64,000 bases of DNA, taken from positions 124,001-188,000 of the forward strand of contig NZ_BBWV01000002.1 in assembly GCF_000974785.1 (NCBI RefSeq). Direction: 5' to 3'. The position numbers and the translations under genes are program-made. This stretch comes from Flavihumibacter petaseus NBRC 106054 (GTDB lineage Bacteria > Bacteroidota > Bacteroidia > Chitinophagales > Chitinophagaceae). Under the pieces are notes generated by a model, which did no database searches, was not told the origin of the DNA, and saw nothing but the letters and a program-made list of their open reading frames with translations. Below are positions 29,600 through 37,716 of the stretch, in pieces (within the stretch, counting starts at the first letter, position 1; each line of letters starts with the position of its first letter).

Positions 29600-29906
29600 G
29601 AAGGAGCTAAAAAGGTACTGACCCGAAACTGGGTTTAAGCAGTCTTGAAGCTGGATTTAAGCTGGATTGATGCTGAAATGAAACTGAAAACATGCTGAAA
29701 ATATGCTGATGACATATCGAAATTATACCCTAAACAAGCTGAGGTCTGGACTCAGCGCAATGGTGCATTCTTTTCCCTTGCAGATACCTTCGCCAACTAA
29801 CAGTATTTCCTTGTATTTGATGCCGCACCATCAAATTGTAAAATCTTCGGCTATTGCTGTGAAAAGCGGCTAAAGCAGAAAAAACTAGTCTACAATAAGC
29901 TGAATT

Positions 29907-29968
29907 CCGGAAAATTTCCGGCTAAATCCTGATTTGCACTTTTCATTCAGAACATTCTCCAATTTGCT
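29907..29968 (+). promoter_or_regulatory. Palindrome-led regulatory block upstream of ppsA
   Basis: CCGGAAAATTTCCGG (29907-29921), 13 bases, TGCACTTTTCAT (29935-29946), 12 bases, CCAATTTGCT (29959-29968). Every element and both spacings match the block at 34273-34334. The last element resembles the -7 TANNTTTG box, giving a leader of roughly 80 bases before the ATG at 30056. Confidence 0.7.
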
Positions 29969-30055
29969 GCCGCGCCGGTTGCATTCGCCCGGCGATTCAG
30001 CAAGCACTTACGGAAGATCGGAATCTATTTATTAACGATCTAAACAACGACTGCC

Positions 30056-32500
30056 ATGGAGAACCTGGAAAGAGGGGAGTACATCCGTGACCTGAAAGAT
30101 GTGGGGCTAACGGATATCGCCATCGCCGGGGGCAAGAATGCCTCGCTCGGCGAAATGCTGCAACACCTCAACGAACTGCAGATTAATGTGCCGGAAGGCT
30201 TTGTGATCACCGTCAATGCCTACACGCATTTTGTAATGGCCAACAACCTGGATGGCAAGATCCGGGAACTGATCGCCGCTATCGATGTCAACAACATCGA
30301 ATCCCTGCGCCGCCAGGGCCTGGCCATCCGCCAGCTGATCCGCAACAGCCGTTTCCCTAAAGACCTCGCTATCGAGATCATCGAAGCGTATGAGCGGCTT
30401 TCCGACCGCTACAGCCAGCTGGTAACCGATGTCGCGGTAAGGTCTTCGGCTACAGCGGAAGACCTGCCCGATGCTTCCTTTGCGGGACAGCAGGAGACCT
30501 ATCTCAATGTACGCGGACAAGCCGCGCTGATCGATGCCGTGCGCAACTGCTTTGCCTCGCTGTTCACGGACCGAGCCATCAGCTACCGCGAAAATTTCGG
30601 CTTTGATCATTTCCAGGTGGGTTTATCCGTATGCGTACAGAAAATGGTGCGTTCCGACCTGGCCAGCTCCGGCGTTGCTTTCTCTATTGATACTGAATCC
30701 GGCTTCCCGGACGCTGTGGTGATCAATGGTTCCTATGGCCTCGGTGAACTGATTGTACAGGGTTCCGTTTCGCCGGATGAATTCCTGGTATTTAAACCCA
30801 CCCTCCAGCAGGGATTCGCCGCCATCATTGAAAAAAAACTGGGCAGCAAACAGGAAATGATGATCTATGGCGACGATCCCGACCAGCGCCTGCGCATCAT
30901 TCCCACGGAAAAATCTTTACAGCATAAGTTTTGCCTGAACGACAAGATGATCCTGCAGCTGTCTGCCTGGGTAACGTCCATTGAAACCTATTATACGCAG
31001 AAGAAAGGGCACTGGTGCCCGATGGACGTGGAATGGGCCGTGGATGGCCTGAGTGGTGAACTGTTCATCGTGCAGGCGAGGCCGGAGACCATCCATTCCC
31101 GGAAACAGGGGCATTCCATCCGGGAGTATGCGTTTAAACGCGAGGCGGGCAATGAGATCCTGTTCAAGGGAATTGCGATCGGGGACGGCATTGCCAGCGG
31201 ACAGGCTACCGTGATGCATTCGCTGGACCGCCGGGTGGGTGATGGCCATGATTTTAAGGCGGGCGATGTACTGGTGACGGACATGACCGATCCGGACTGG
31301 GAACCGATCATGAAAAAAGTATCTGCCATTATCACCAACAAGGGCGGCCGTACCTGCCATGCGGCCATTGTTGCGCGGGAACTGGGCGTACCGGCCATCA
31401 TTGGCTGCGGCAATGCCACGGAACGCCTGGCACAGCAGCAACTGGTTACGGTTTCCTGCGTGGAAGGTGATGAAGGTTTCGTGTACAGCGGGGAACTGGA
31501 TTTTGACGTAATCGAAACCGACCTGTCGGCACTCCCGGAAGTGAAGACAGACATTATGCTGAACATCGGTTCACCGGCCATGGCTTTTTCCTATGCTGCC
31601 TATCCGCACAAAGGGGTCGGCCTTGCCCGCGAAGAATTCATCATCAATAACTTTATCCGCGTGCACCCGCTGGCTTTGCTGCAACACCGTGAGCTGAACG
31701 ATGCGGGTTTGTCCGCCGAAATCTCCAAAGCCATTGCCGGCTTTGCGTCGGAAGCCGATTATTTCGTGCAGAAGCTGGCTTTCGGCATTGCGCGCATTGC
31801 GGCGGCCTTCTATCCCGAAACTGTAATCGTACGTTTTTCCGATTTCAAGAGCAACGAATACTTTAACCTGCTCGGTGGAAAATATTTTGAACCGGCAGAA
31901 GAGAATCCCATGATCGGCTGGCGCGGGGCATCACGGTATTATTCCCCGGAGTATATGGCGGCATTTGAACTGGAATGCAGGGCCATCAAAAAAGTGCGCG
32001 AAGAAATGGGGCTGACGAACGTGGTGGTAATGATCCCTTTCTGCCGCACGGTAGGAGAATTAAAGAAGGTGCTGGACGTGATGCAGTTGTTCGGCCTCGA
32101 AAGAGGAAAGGATGGATTGCAGGTTTACCTGATGGCGGAACTGCCGTCGAACATTATCATGGCCGGCGAGTTTGCAAAACATATTGACGGGTTTTCCATC
32201 GGCTCCAATGACCTGACGCAGCTAACGCTGGGGCTGGATCGCGATTCTTCGCTGGTGGCGCACCTGTACGACGAGCGCGATCCGGCAGTGAAGGCCATGA
32301 TCCGCATGCTGGTGAAAACGGCAAAAGAACACAATGTCAAAGTGGGCATCTGCGGACAGGGGCCATCAGATTTCCCGGACTTCGCGCAGTTCCTGGTGGA
32401 AGAGGGAATCGACAGTATATCCATCACGCCGGATGCATTGATCAAGACAGTAAAAGCCATTGCGGCGATAGAAAAAGAAAAAGTTTTTTCTCATGTGTAA
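30056..32500 (+). CDS. ppsA: Phosphoenolpyruvate synthase
   Basis: Converts pyruvate, ATP and water to phosphoenolpyruvate, AMP and phosphate, the entry step of gluconeogenesis. The 814-residue protein has all three expected domains: N-terminal ATP-grasp (AIAGGKNASLGEMLQHL, VRSSATAEDLPDASFAGQQE), central phosphohistidine domain with the catalytic His435 in GGRTCHAAIVARELGVPAI, and a C-terminal TIM barrel with Cys766 in GICGQGPSD. Length is usual for the family. It is a single-gene unit: a conserved regulatory block lies upstream and a strong terminator 57 bp downstream. The Lrp/AsnC regulator encoded at 33720-34178 may control it through the shared palindrome (inference). Confidence 0.96.
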   Translation: MENLERGEYIRDLKDVGLTDIAIAGGKNASLGEMLQHLNELQINVPEGFVITVNAYTHFVMANNLDGKIRELIAAIDVNNIESLRRQGLAIRQLIRNSRFPKDLAIEIIEAYERLSDRYSQLVTDVAVRSSATAEDLPDASFAGQQETYLNVRGQAALIDAVRNCFASLFTDRAISYRENFGFDHFQVGLSVCVQKMVRSDLASSGVAFSIDTESGFPDAVVINGSYGLGELIVQGSVSPDEFLVFKPTLQQGFAAIIEKKLGSKQEMMIYGDDPDQRLRIIPTEKSLQHKFCLNDKMILQLSAWVTSIETYYTQKKGHWCPMDVEWAVDGLSGELFIVQARPETIHSRKQGHSIREYAFKREAGNEILFKGIAIGDGIASGQATVMHSLDRRVGDGHDFKAGDVLVTDMTDPDWEPIMKKVSAIITNKGGRTCHAAIVARELGVPAIIGCGNATERLAQQQLVTVSCVEGDEGFVYSGELDFDVIETDLSALPEVKTDIMLNIGSPAMAFSYAAYPHKGVGLAREEFIINNFIRVHPLALLQHRELNDAGLSAEISKAIAGFASEADYFVQKLAFGIARIAAAFYPETVIVRFSDFKSNEYFNLLGGKYFEPAEENPMIGWRGASRYYSPEYMAAFELECRAIKKVREEMGLTNVVVMIPFCRTVGELKKVLDVMQLFGLERGKDGLQVYLMAELPSNIIMAGEFAKHIDGFSIGSNDLTQLTLGLDRDSSLVAHLYDERDPAVKAMIRMLVKTAKEHNVKVGICGQGPSDFPDFAQFLVEEGIDSISITPDALIKTVKAIAAIEKEKVFSHV

Positions 32501-32556
32501 ACACAACGGGGATGTTTCCACATTCCTAACAGGTAAACACGGTTGTTTAAATAGAG

Positions 32557-32580
32557 GGAGCACGAAAGTGCTCCTTTTTT
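32557..32580 (+). terminator. Rho-independent terminator of ppsA
   Basis: GGAGCAC-GAAA-GTGCTCC (32557-32574): a perfect 7-bp stem with a GAAA tetraloop, followed by six T. It also lies just beyond the end of the convergent serine hydrolase gene. Confidence 0.9.
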
Positions 32581-32598
32581 GTGGTAAAAAGGCTCAAA

Positions 32599-33720
32599 TT
32601 ATTGTAGCAATAGCGCTTGCAGTTTTTTATTGAACGCACTACCCTTATCGCAGTTGGTAAAAAATACGAATCCCCATTTTTTTGACTTGTCGATGACGAA
32701 TCCTGATTGAAAGTCCCCGTTATTACCACCGTGCAGATGTAAAACACCGTAAGGGGAATTTTTCAGGGCAATGCCCAATCCCCAGGCAACATAACCTTCT
32801 TCTGTTACCATAGTGCTTGCCTTTGGTAACTCAATTTGTGGCTGTAACATCTCGCTTAACAGGGATTTGCTGATACCCTTTTCATTCATCAATGCGACCA
32901 GGAAATTGGCGTAGTCCGTAACGTTGGTATGAAGTCCTCCGGCTGCACCAAACCAACTGGAATCCTGGGTGGGAAATGCCACCGGCCATTTTTTTGCCGA
33001 TACTTTACCCTGTTTATAACCAGTGGCTTTGTGCTGGCTGATGTAAGGGTTACCGGAAAAATAGAAATGCTGCAGGTGAAGCGGCCTGGCTATTTCGGAT
33101 TGAAAGACGCTGTCGAGCCCCTGGAGGTTGGTGTGTTTCAACTGTGCAATCACTTTTGCAAGGTAAAAATAGCCTTCGCCGGAGTAGGCAAACTGCGTAC
33201 CTGGTGTAAATTTCAGCCAAAGCTCGCCGTATTTGATGTGCAGGGTGGAGTCTGGCTTTTCAAAATAGCGCCAGTTGGGAAAGCCCGACTGGTGTGAAAG
33301 CACAATTCTTGCCGTGATCAGCGTATACCTTTCATCTTTATCGATGTCAGAGTAAGGCATATACCGGTATAAGGGCGTGTCCAGGTTTAATAGTCCTTCG
33401 TCCACCATTTTAAGCACGAAAAAGGTGAACACTGGTTTGGAAAGCGAGCCTGCTTCAAAAATTGTCGTTTCATCCGTTTTCGTTCCCTTGTCAATATTGG
33501 TGAATCCCATTGACCGGTTGTACACGATTTTTCCATCGTTGATAATGGTAACTGAAAGCCCGGGCATTTGCAAAGAATCCATCGCAGCCTTAATAAACCC
33601 ATCTATTGCAGCGGCTGTAATTTTCTTTTCGCTGAGTGTTGTCACCTGGCCCAGGGATGGAAGGGGCCCTGTAACCAGTGCCAATAAAATGACGATCGGT
33701 AATAATCTGCTGTGTTTCAT
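32599..33720 (-). CDS. Secreted serine hydrolase, beta-lactamase/penicillin-binding-protein fold
   Basis: 373-residue class-C-beta-lactamase-related hydrolase (esterase or D-aminopeptidase type) with a signal peptide ending PSLGQ. The SxxK motif is Ser92-Leu-Ser-Lys95 (EAGSLSKPVFTF), the YxN-like motif is YSGEGYFYL, and the third motif is HLHGGNNGDFQSG. These make an active enzyme likely but do not define the substrate. Its ATG overlaps the stop of the Lrp/AsnC gene by one base (TAATG), so the two are co-translated from one minus-strand transcript. Confidence 0.9.
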   Translation of the reverse strand: MKHSRLLPIVILLALVTGPLPSLGQVTTLSEKKITAAAIDGFIKAAMDSLQMPGLSVTIINDGKIVYNRSMGFTNIDKGTKTDETTIFEAGSLSKPVFTFFVLKMVDEGLLNLDTPLYRYMPYSDIDKDERYTLITARIVLSHQSGFPNWRYFEKPDSTLHIKYGELWLKFTPGTQFAYSGEGYFYLAKVIAQLKHTNLQGLDSVFQSEIARPLHLQHFYFSGNPYISQHKATGYKQGKVSAKKWPVAFPTQDSSWFGAAGGLHTNVTDYANFLVALMNEKGISKSLLSEMLQPQIELPKASTMVTEEGYVAWGLGIALKNSPYGVLHLHGGNNGDFQSGFVIDKSKKWGFVFFTNCDKGSAFNKKLQALLLQ

Positions 33721-34178
33721 TAAATGGGATAGGCAGTATCACTTTTGGTTTCCGACAACACGAAAAAACTCTGCACCGTGGTGATGTTGGGCAGGGCAGC
33801 AAGGCGGCGATAGAAACTATGGTACGCGTCCATGTCCTTGGTGGCTACCCGCAGGATGAAGTCTACGGAACCGGTCATCTGGAAGCATTCCAGCACTTCG
33901 GGGAATTTCACCACTTCCTTTTCGAAGGCAGCCAGTGTTTGCACCGCATGATCGTGCAACAGCACATGACTGAAACAAATCAGGCTCTTGTTAATCTTGG
34001 TCTGATCGAGGATCGCCACGATGCGTTTGATATAACCAAGGTCCTTCAGTTTTTTCACGCGGTCATGCACCGTTGCCACACTCTTGCCGAGTTCGTAGGC
34101 AATCTCCTTATTGGTCAGTTCTGCATTCTGCTGGAGCAGCCGGAGAATCGCAATATCCGTTTGGTCTATTTCATTCAT
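33720..34178 (-). CDS. Lrp/AsnC-family transcriptional regulator
   Basis: 152 residues from the ATG at 34178 (MNEIDQTDIAILRLLQQNAEL). The frame stays open far upstream but that extension overlaps the divergent desulfurase gene and is not coding. An N-terminal winged HTH (LTNKEIAYELGKSVATVHDRVKKL) is followed by the RAM/ACT-like ligand domain (about 65-150; FPEVLECFQMTGSVDFILRV). Members sense amino acids and form octamers. It is divergent from the cysteine desulfurase operon, with a palindrome (34273-34287) between them, and is co-transcribed with a serine hydrolase gene. The same palindrome precedes ppsA and dsbD, making this gene the prime candidate regulator. Confidence 0.95.
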   Translation of the reverse strand: MNEIDQTDIAILRLLQQNAELTNKEIAYELGKSVATVHDRVKKLKDLGYIKRIVAILDQTKINKSLICFSHVLLHDHAVQTLAAFEKEVVKFPEVLECFQMTGSVDFILRVATKDMDAYHSFYRRLAALPNITTVQSFFVLSETKSDTAYPI

Positions 34179-34272
34179 GAAGAAAATTTCAAATTCTGCA
34201 ACCGAAAAATATTCAGCATCGGCATTGCAGCGCCGAAGGTGCTGAAAAAAGATGCATGATCGTCCTAAAATT

Positions 34273-34334
34273 CCGGAAAATTTCCGGGGAAAAATGAAAC
34301 TGCACTTTTCATACAAATCTTTATCCAATTTGCT
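34273..34334 (+). promoter_or_regulatory. Palindrome-led regulatory block between lrp-like gene and desulfurase operon
   Basis: CCGGAAAATTTCCGG (34273-34287), 13 bases, TGCACTTTTCAT (34301-34312), 12 bases, CCAATTTGCT (34325-34334). Inside it ATGAAA (34294) and TTTCAT (34307) form a second inverted repeat. It ends 3 bp before the desulfurase ATG and starts 95 bp before the divergent regulator start. Confidence 0.72.
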
Positions 34335-34337
34335 ACC

Positions 34338-35477
34338 ATGACGAGTTCTATTTACCTGGATAATGCCGCCACCACGCGCCTTGATGGCGAAGTGCTGGAA
34401 GCCATGCTGCCCTATATGGTGGAGCATTACGGCAACCCTTCCTCTACCCACAAAGGTGGTAGACATTCCAAGATCGCTATCGAAACCGCGCGCAAAACCG
34501 TGGCCCAATTGCTGGGTGCCAAACCCGATTCCATCTACTTTACCAGCGGAGGTACGGAAAGCAACAACACCGCCATCGGGGCGGCCATCCGTGACCTGGG
34601 CTGCAACTATATCATCACTTCTGCCATCGAGCACCATGCGGTGTTGCATACCGTGGAATACTTCAGCCGCACCTATAAACTTCCCCTGGTATATGTGCAA
34701 CTGACCCCGGAAGGCGAAGTGGATTTCAAAGACCTGACCCTGCAGCTGTCGCTCGCGGAAGAACGCGGGTATAAGCCGCTGGTATCGCTCATGCACGCGA
34801 ACAACGAGATTGGCAGCCTGCTGGATGTAAAGCGTGTGAGCGACCTGTGCAAAGACCATAAAGCGATCTTTCATTCCGATTGTGTGCAGACGGTTGGTCA
34901 CTATCCTTTAAATCTATCGGAATTGGGGGTTGATTTTGTTTCCGGCGCCGGGCACAAGTTTCATGGCCCGAAAGGGGTCGGCATTTTGTACGTGGCGCCA
35001 TCTATCCGGATCAAACCATTGATCCATGGTGGCGGGCAGGAACGTGCACTCCGCGCAGGGACGGAGAATGTTTACGGCATTGTCGGATTTGGCAAGGCAC
35101 TGGAACGCGCCATGGCATGCTACGAAAAGGAAAGTGCCTATATCAGGGGTTTGAAGACCTGCATGAGGGAGAAGCTGGTGAACACAATACCCGGCATCGT
35201 GTTCAACGGACCGGAAAATGCTTTGTATACCGTGTTGAGTGTGGGGATCCCGAAAACGGAAGACAGTGACATGCTGCTGCTGAACCTCGACCTGAAAGGC
35301 ATCTGTGTTTCCGGGGGAAGCGCCTGCAGCAGCGGCAAGGGTGGCTCCCATGTGATGGACGCCCTGAACAGGTCTGCTGATTACACCACGCTGCGGTTCT
35401 CCTTCAGCAAATACAATACACACGAAGAGGTTGACCAGGTGATTGATGCCCTGAAAACCGCCCTGAATAATCATTGA
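34338..35477 (+). CDS. Cysteine desulfurase (IscS/NifS family)
   Basis: PLP enzyme that removes sulfur from cysteine as an enzyme-bound persulfide, giving alanine. In its 379 residues the signatures are IYLDNAATTR at the start, the PLP Schiff-base lysine Lys207 in GAGHKFHGPKG, and the catalytic loop cysteine Cys330 in SGGSACSSGKG, which is the IscS/NifS (group I) form. The start at 34338 is fixed by homology, yet it lies almost on the predicted transcription start, so the mRNA may be leaderless. Its stop overlaps the next start by one base. The operon context (sulfur exporter, persulfide dioxygenase, thioredoxin reductase) suggests sulfur handling beyond Fe-S assembly. Confidence 0.95.
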   Translation: MTSSIYLDNAATTRLDGEVLEAMLPYMVEHYGNPSSTHKGGRHSKIAIETARKTVAQLLGAKPDSIYFTSGGTESNNTAIGAAIRDLGCNYIITSAIEHHAVLHTVEYFSRTYKLPLVYVQLTPEGEVDFKDLTLQLSLAEERGYKPLVSLMHANNEIGSLLDVKRVSDLCKDHKAIFHSDCVQTVGHYPLNLSELGVDFVSGAGHKFHGPKGVGILYVAPSIRIKPLIHGGGQERALRAGTENVYGIVGFGKALERAMACYEKESAYIRGLKTCMREKLVNTIPGIVFNGPENALYTVLSVGIPKTEDSDMLLLNLDLKGICVSGGSACSSGKGGSHVMDALNRSADYTTLRFSFSKYNTHEEVDQVIDALKTALNNH

Positions 35478-36274
35478 TGGAATTACTCGGGTATATCGTT
35501 TGCCTGCTCGTGGGGCTATCGCTGGGACTGATCGGCGCGGGCGGAGGCATATTGACGGTGCCGGTGATGGTCTACCTGTTTCATATGCCCGTATTGCTTG
35601 CAACATCCTATTCGCTGTTTGTGGTAGGCGGCGTGAGCCTTACCGGAGCCTGGTACCAGTTCCGGCAGCAACAAGTGAACCTGCGGGTGGCATTGCTTTT
35701 CTGTGCCGTGTCGATGAGTATTGTTTTTGTGGTCCGGCACTTTGTATTGCCCCGGATCCCCGATGAATTGTTTGTGCTGTTTGGTGTACCGGTTACGACA
35801 TCCTTCTGTTGCATGGTGTTGTTTGCGATATTGATGATCACTGCCGCGCTGGCAATGATCATGAAAGAACCCGCCCGTGATGCCGCGGGAGGCCAGCAAA
35901 ATACTGTTCATGTGCTGTGGTGCGGATTGGTGGTGGGGTTGCTGACGGGCTTTCTAGGCGCGGGCGGCGGCTTCATCCTGATACCGGCACTCGTCTTGTT
36001 CTTAGGGCTGCCCATGAAAGAAGCAGTCGGCACATCGCTCTTTATCATCGCCTTGAATTCACTCGCAGGATTTGCCCTGGACCTGGATCATGTGACGATA
36101 GAATGGCCACTGCTGGCAGGCATTACTGTAGTGGCTGCAACCGGCATGTTTGCCGGAGCTGCATTGGGCAGGCGAGTTTCCACGGAACGCCTGAAACACG
36201 CATTTGGTTGGTTTGTGCTGGTGGTAGGGGTAGCAATACTCATCAGGGAACTGACCGGTTTCATCGGCCAATAA
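35477..36274 (+). CDS. TauE/SafE-family sulfite/sulfur-compound exporter
   Basis: Integral membrane protein of 265 residues with about eight hydrophobic segments. The family shows as two related halves, each with a glycine-rich repeat: GLIGAGGGILTVPVMVYLF near the front and GFLGAGGGFILIPALVLFL in the second half. TauE/SafE proteins export sulfite, sulfoacetate or related anions. The ATG at 35477 overlaps the TGA of the desulfurase gene, so translation is coupled. The next gene, for a persulfide dioxygenase that produces sulfite, follows after 20 bp, which supports sulfite export as the role. Confidence 0.92.
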   Translation: MELLGYIVCLLVGLSLGLIGAGGGILTVPVMVYLFHMPVLLATSYSLFVVGGVSLTGAWYQFRQQQVNLRVALLFCAVSMSIVFVVRHFVLPRIPDELFVLFGVPVTTSFCCMVLFAILMITAALAMIMKEPARDAAGGQQNTVHVLWCGLVVGLLTGFLGAGGGFILIPALVLFLGLPMKEAVGTSLFIIALNSLAGFALDLDHVTIEWPLLAGITVVAATGMFAGAALGRRVSTERLKHAFGWFVLVVGVAILIRELTGFIGQ

Positions 36275-36294
36275 TTATTTATACGACTCATCTT

Positions 36295-37689
36295 ATGATA
36301 CTCGAACAGATCTATACCGGCTGCCTCGCGCAGGGAGCCTATTATATTGAAAGTGACGGTGAGGCGGTGATCATTGATCCGCTTCGCGAATCAGCTCCCT
36401 ACCTGCAGCGGGCGCGGCGGAACAAAGCCCGGATCAACTATATTTTTGAAACCCATTTTCATGCGGACTTTGTGAGCGGGCATGTGGAATTGTCCGCGGC
36501 AACCGGGGCTACTATCGTTTTTGGTCCCCATGCTGAAACTACTTACCCGGCGCATACCGGTTATGATGGTGAATTGTTCCGGGTGGGGCAAGTGACGTTT
36601 GAACTCATTCACACACCAGGGCATACCCTGGAGAGTGTTTGCTATTTGTTGCGGGATGAAGGAGGGAACCCGGTTGCCCTGTTTACCGGCGACACCTTGT
36701 TTATCGGGGATGTTGGCCGCCCGGACCTGGCGCAGCAGCCCGATAACGCGATAACCAAAGAAAGCCTCGCGGGGATGTTGTACGATTCATTACGGAACAG
36801 GATCATGCCGCTGCCGGATGACATCGTGGTGTATCCTGCGCATGGTGCGGGCAGTGCCTGCGGCAAGAACATGAGCAGCGAAACCAGTGCTACGCTGGGG
36901 CATCAGAAAGCCAACAATTATGCGTTGCGCCAGGATATGACGAAGGAGGAATTCGTACGCGAAGTGACGGAAGGATTGTTGCCGCCACCGGCATATTTCC
37001 CGATGAATGTGTGGCTGAATCGCAAAGGCAGCGATGCCGTACAGCAGGTAGTGGCGCGGGGCGCAAAAGCATTGACCCTTGAAGCGTTTGAAGCAGCGAT
37101 GGAGATCGGGCAGGCCATCATCCTGGATACGCGGCATGCCGTGCAGTTTGCCAAAGGATTTATTCCCGGTTCTATCAATATTGGCCTCGATGGCAGTTTT
37201 GCGCCATGGGTAGGCGCCTTGATCCCGTTTAATAAGCAGCCTATCCTCGTCATTGCCGATGAGGGCCGGGAAGAAGAAGTGGTGACGCGGCTGGCGCGGA
37301 TCGGCTATGACAATACGATCGGGACACTGAAAGGCGGTATTGATACCTGGCGGATCGCTGCAAAACCCGTTGACCATCTGCAGACCGTAACAGCAGCATA
37401 TTTTGCGGATACCATCAGTCCCGACCATGCTGTACAGGTCATTGATGTGCGGAAAGAAAGCGAGTACCGGCGCGGGCATATCCGCGGCGCGATCAATATT
37501 CCGCTGGACAATATCAACGAAGCGCACCAGCTGCTCGACAAACAGAAAACCTATTTCGTGCATTGCGCTGCGGGCTACCGGTCGATGGTATTCAATTCTA
37601 TTATGAAAGGTCGTGGTTTCCATCACCTGGTCGATATCCAGGGCGGATACAATGCCCTGCAGCGCCTGGTTGCATCCGAAACGGAATAA
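36295..37689 (+). CDS. Persulfide dioxygenase (ETHE1-like) fused to two rhodanese domains
   Basis: 464 residues from the ATG at 36295; the open frame extends upstream over tauE but is not coding there. The N-terminal metallo-beta-lactamase domain (1-240) has the iron-site motif THFHADFVSGH (His54, His56, Asp58, His63), later His in HTPGHTLESV and Asp in FTGDTLFIGDVGRPDL, a pattern specific to persulfide dioxygenases of the CstB/ETHE1 type. Two rhodanese domains follow: the first (about 260-360) lacks the catalytic cysteine (VIADEGREEE), the second (about 375-460) keeps it as Cys424 in HCAAGYRS. The enzyme would oxidise persulfides to sulfite and/or thiosulfate. Confidence 0.94.
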   Translation: MILEQIYTGCLAQGAYYIESDGEAVIIDPLRESAPYLQRARRNKARINYIFETHFHADFVSGHVELSAATGATIVFGPHAETTYPAHTGYDGELFRVGQVTFELIHTPGHTLESVCYLLRDEGGNPVALFTGDTLFIGDVGRPDLAQQPDNAITKESLAGMLYDSLRNRIMPLPDDIVVYPAHGAGSACGKNMSSETSATLGHQKANNYALRQDMTKEEFVREVTEGLLPPPAYFPMNVWLNRKGSDAVQQVVARGAKALTLEAFEAAMEIGQAIILDTRHAVQFAKGFIPGSINIGLDGSFAPWVGALIPFNKQPILVIADEGREEEVVTRLARIGYDNTIGTLKGGIDTWRIAAKPVDHLQTVTAAYFADTISPDHAVQVIDVRKESEYRRGHIRGAINIPLDNINEAHQLLDKQKTYFVHCAAGYRSMVFNSIMKGRGFHHLVDIQGGYNALQRLVASETE

Positions 37690-37716
37690 AGCTATTTCCT
37701 TAAACTTTTTCAGCAT

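Larger units (their letters stand above)
28809..30055. other. Gene-poor region with repeats and relic frames
   Basis: 1.25 kb with no convincing intact gene. It contains a 17-base direct repeat (29134 and 29155), a 13-bp inverted repeat (29184/29247) enclosing a palindrome, an 11-bp tandem duplication inside a relic frame (29578), a minus-strand relic at 29723-29830 (CGIKYKEILLVGEGICKG, then ALSPDLSLFRV), and the regulatory block for ppsA at 29907-29968. Open frames at 28747-29040 (-) and 28850-29092 (+) overlap each other and have no recognisable features. Confidence 0.6.

Noticed and set aside
34179-34901. Open extension of the Lrp/AsnC frame upstream of 34178
   Set aside because: It runs antisense through the well-supported desulfurase gene, and the normal family start is at 34178.
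35917-36294. Open extension of the persulfide dioxygenase frame over tauE
   Set aside because: It is in another frame of a clear membrane-protein gene. The conserved start is the ATG at 36295.
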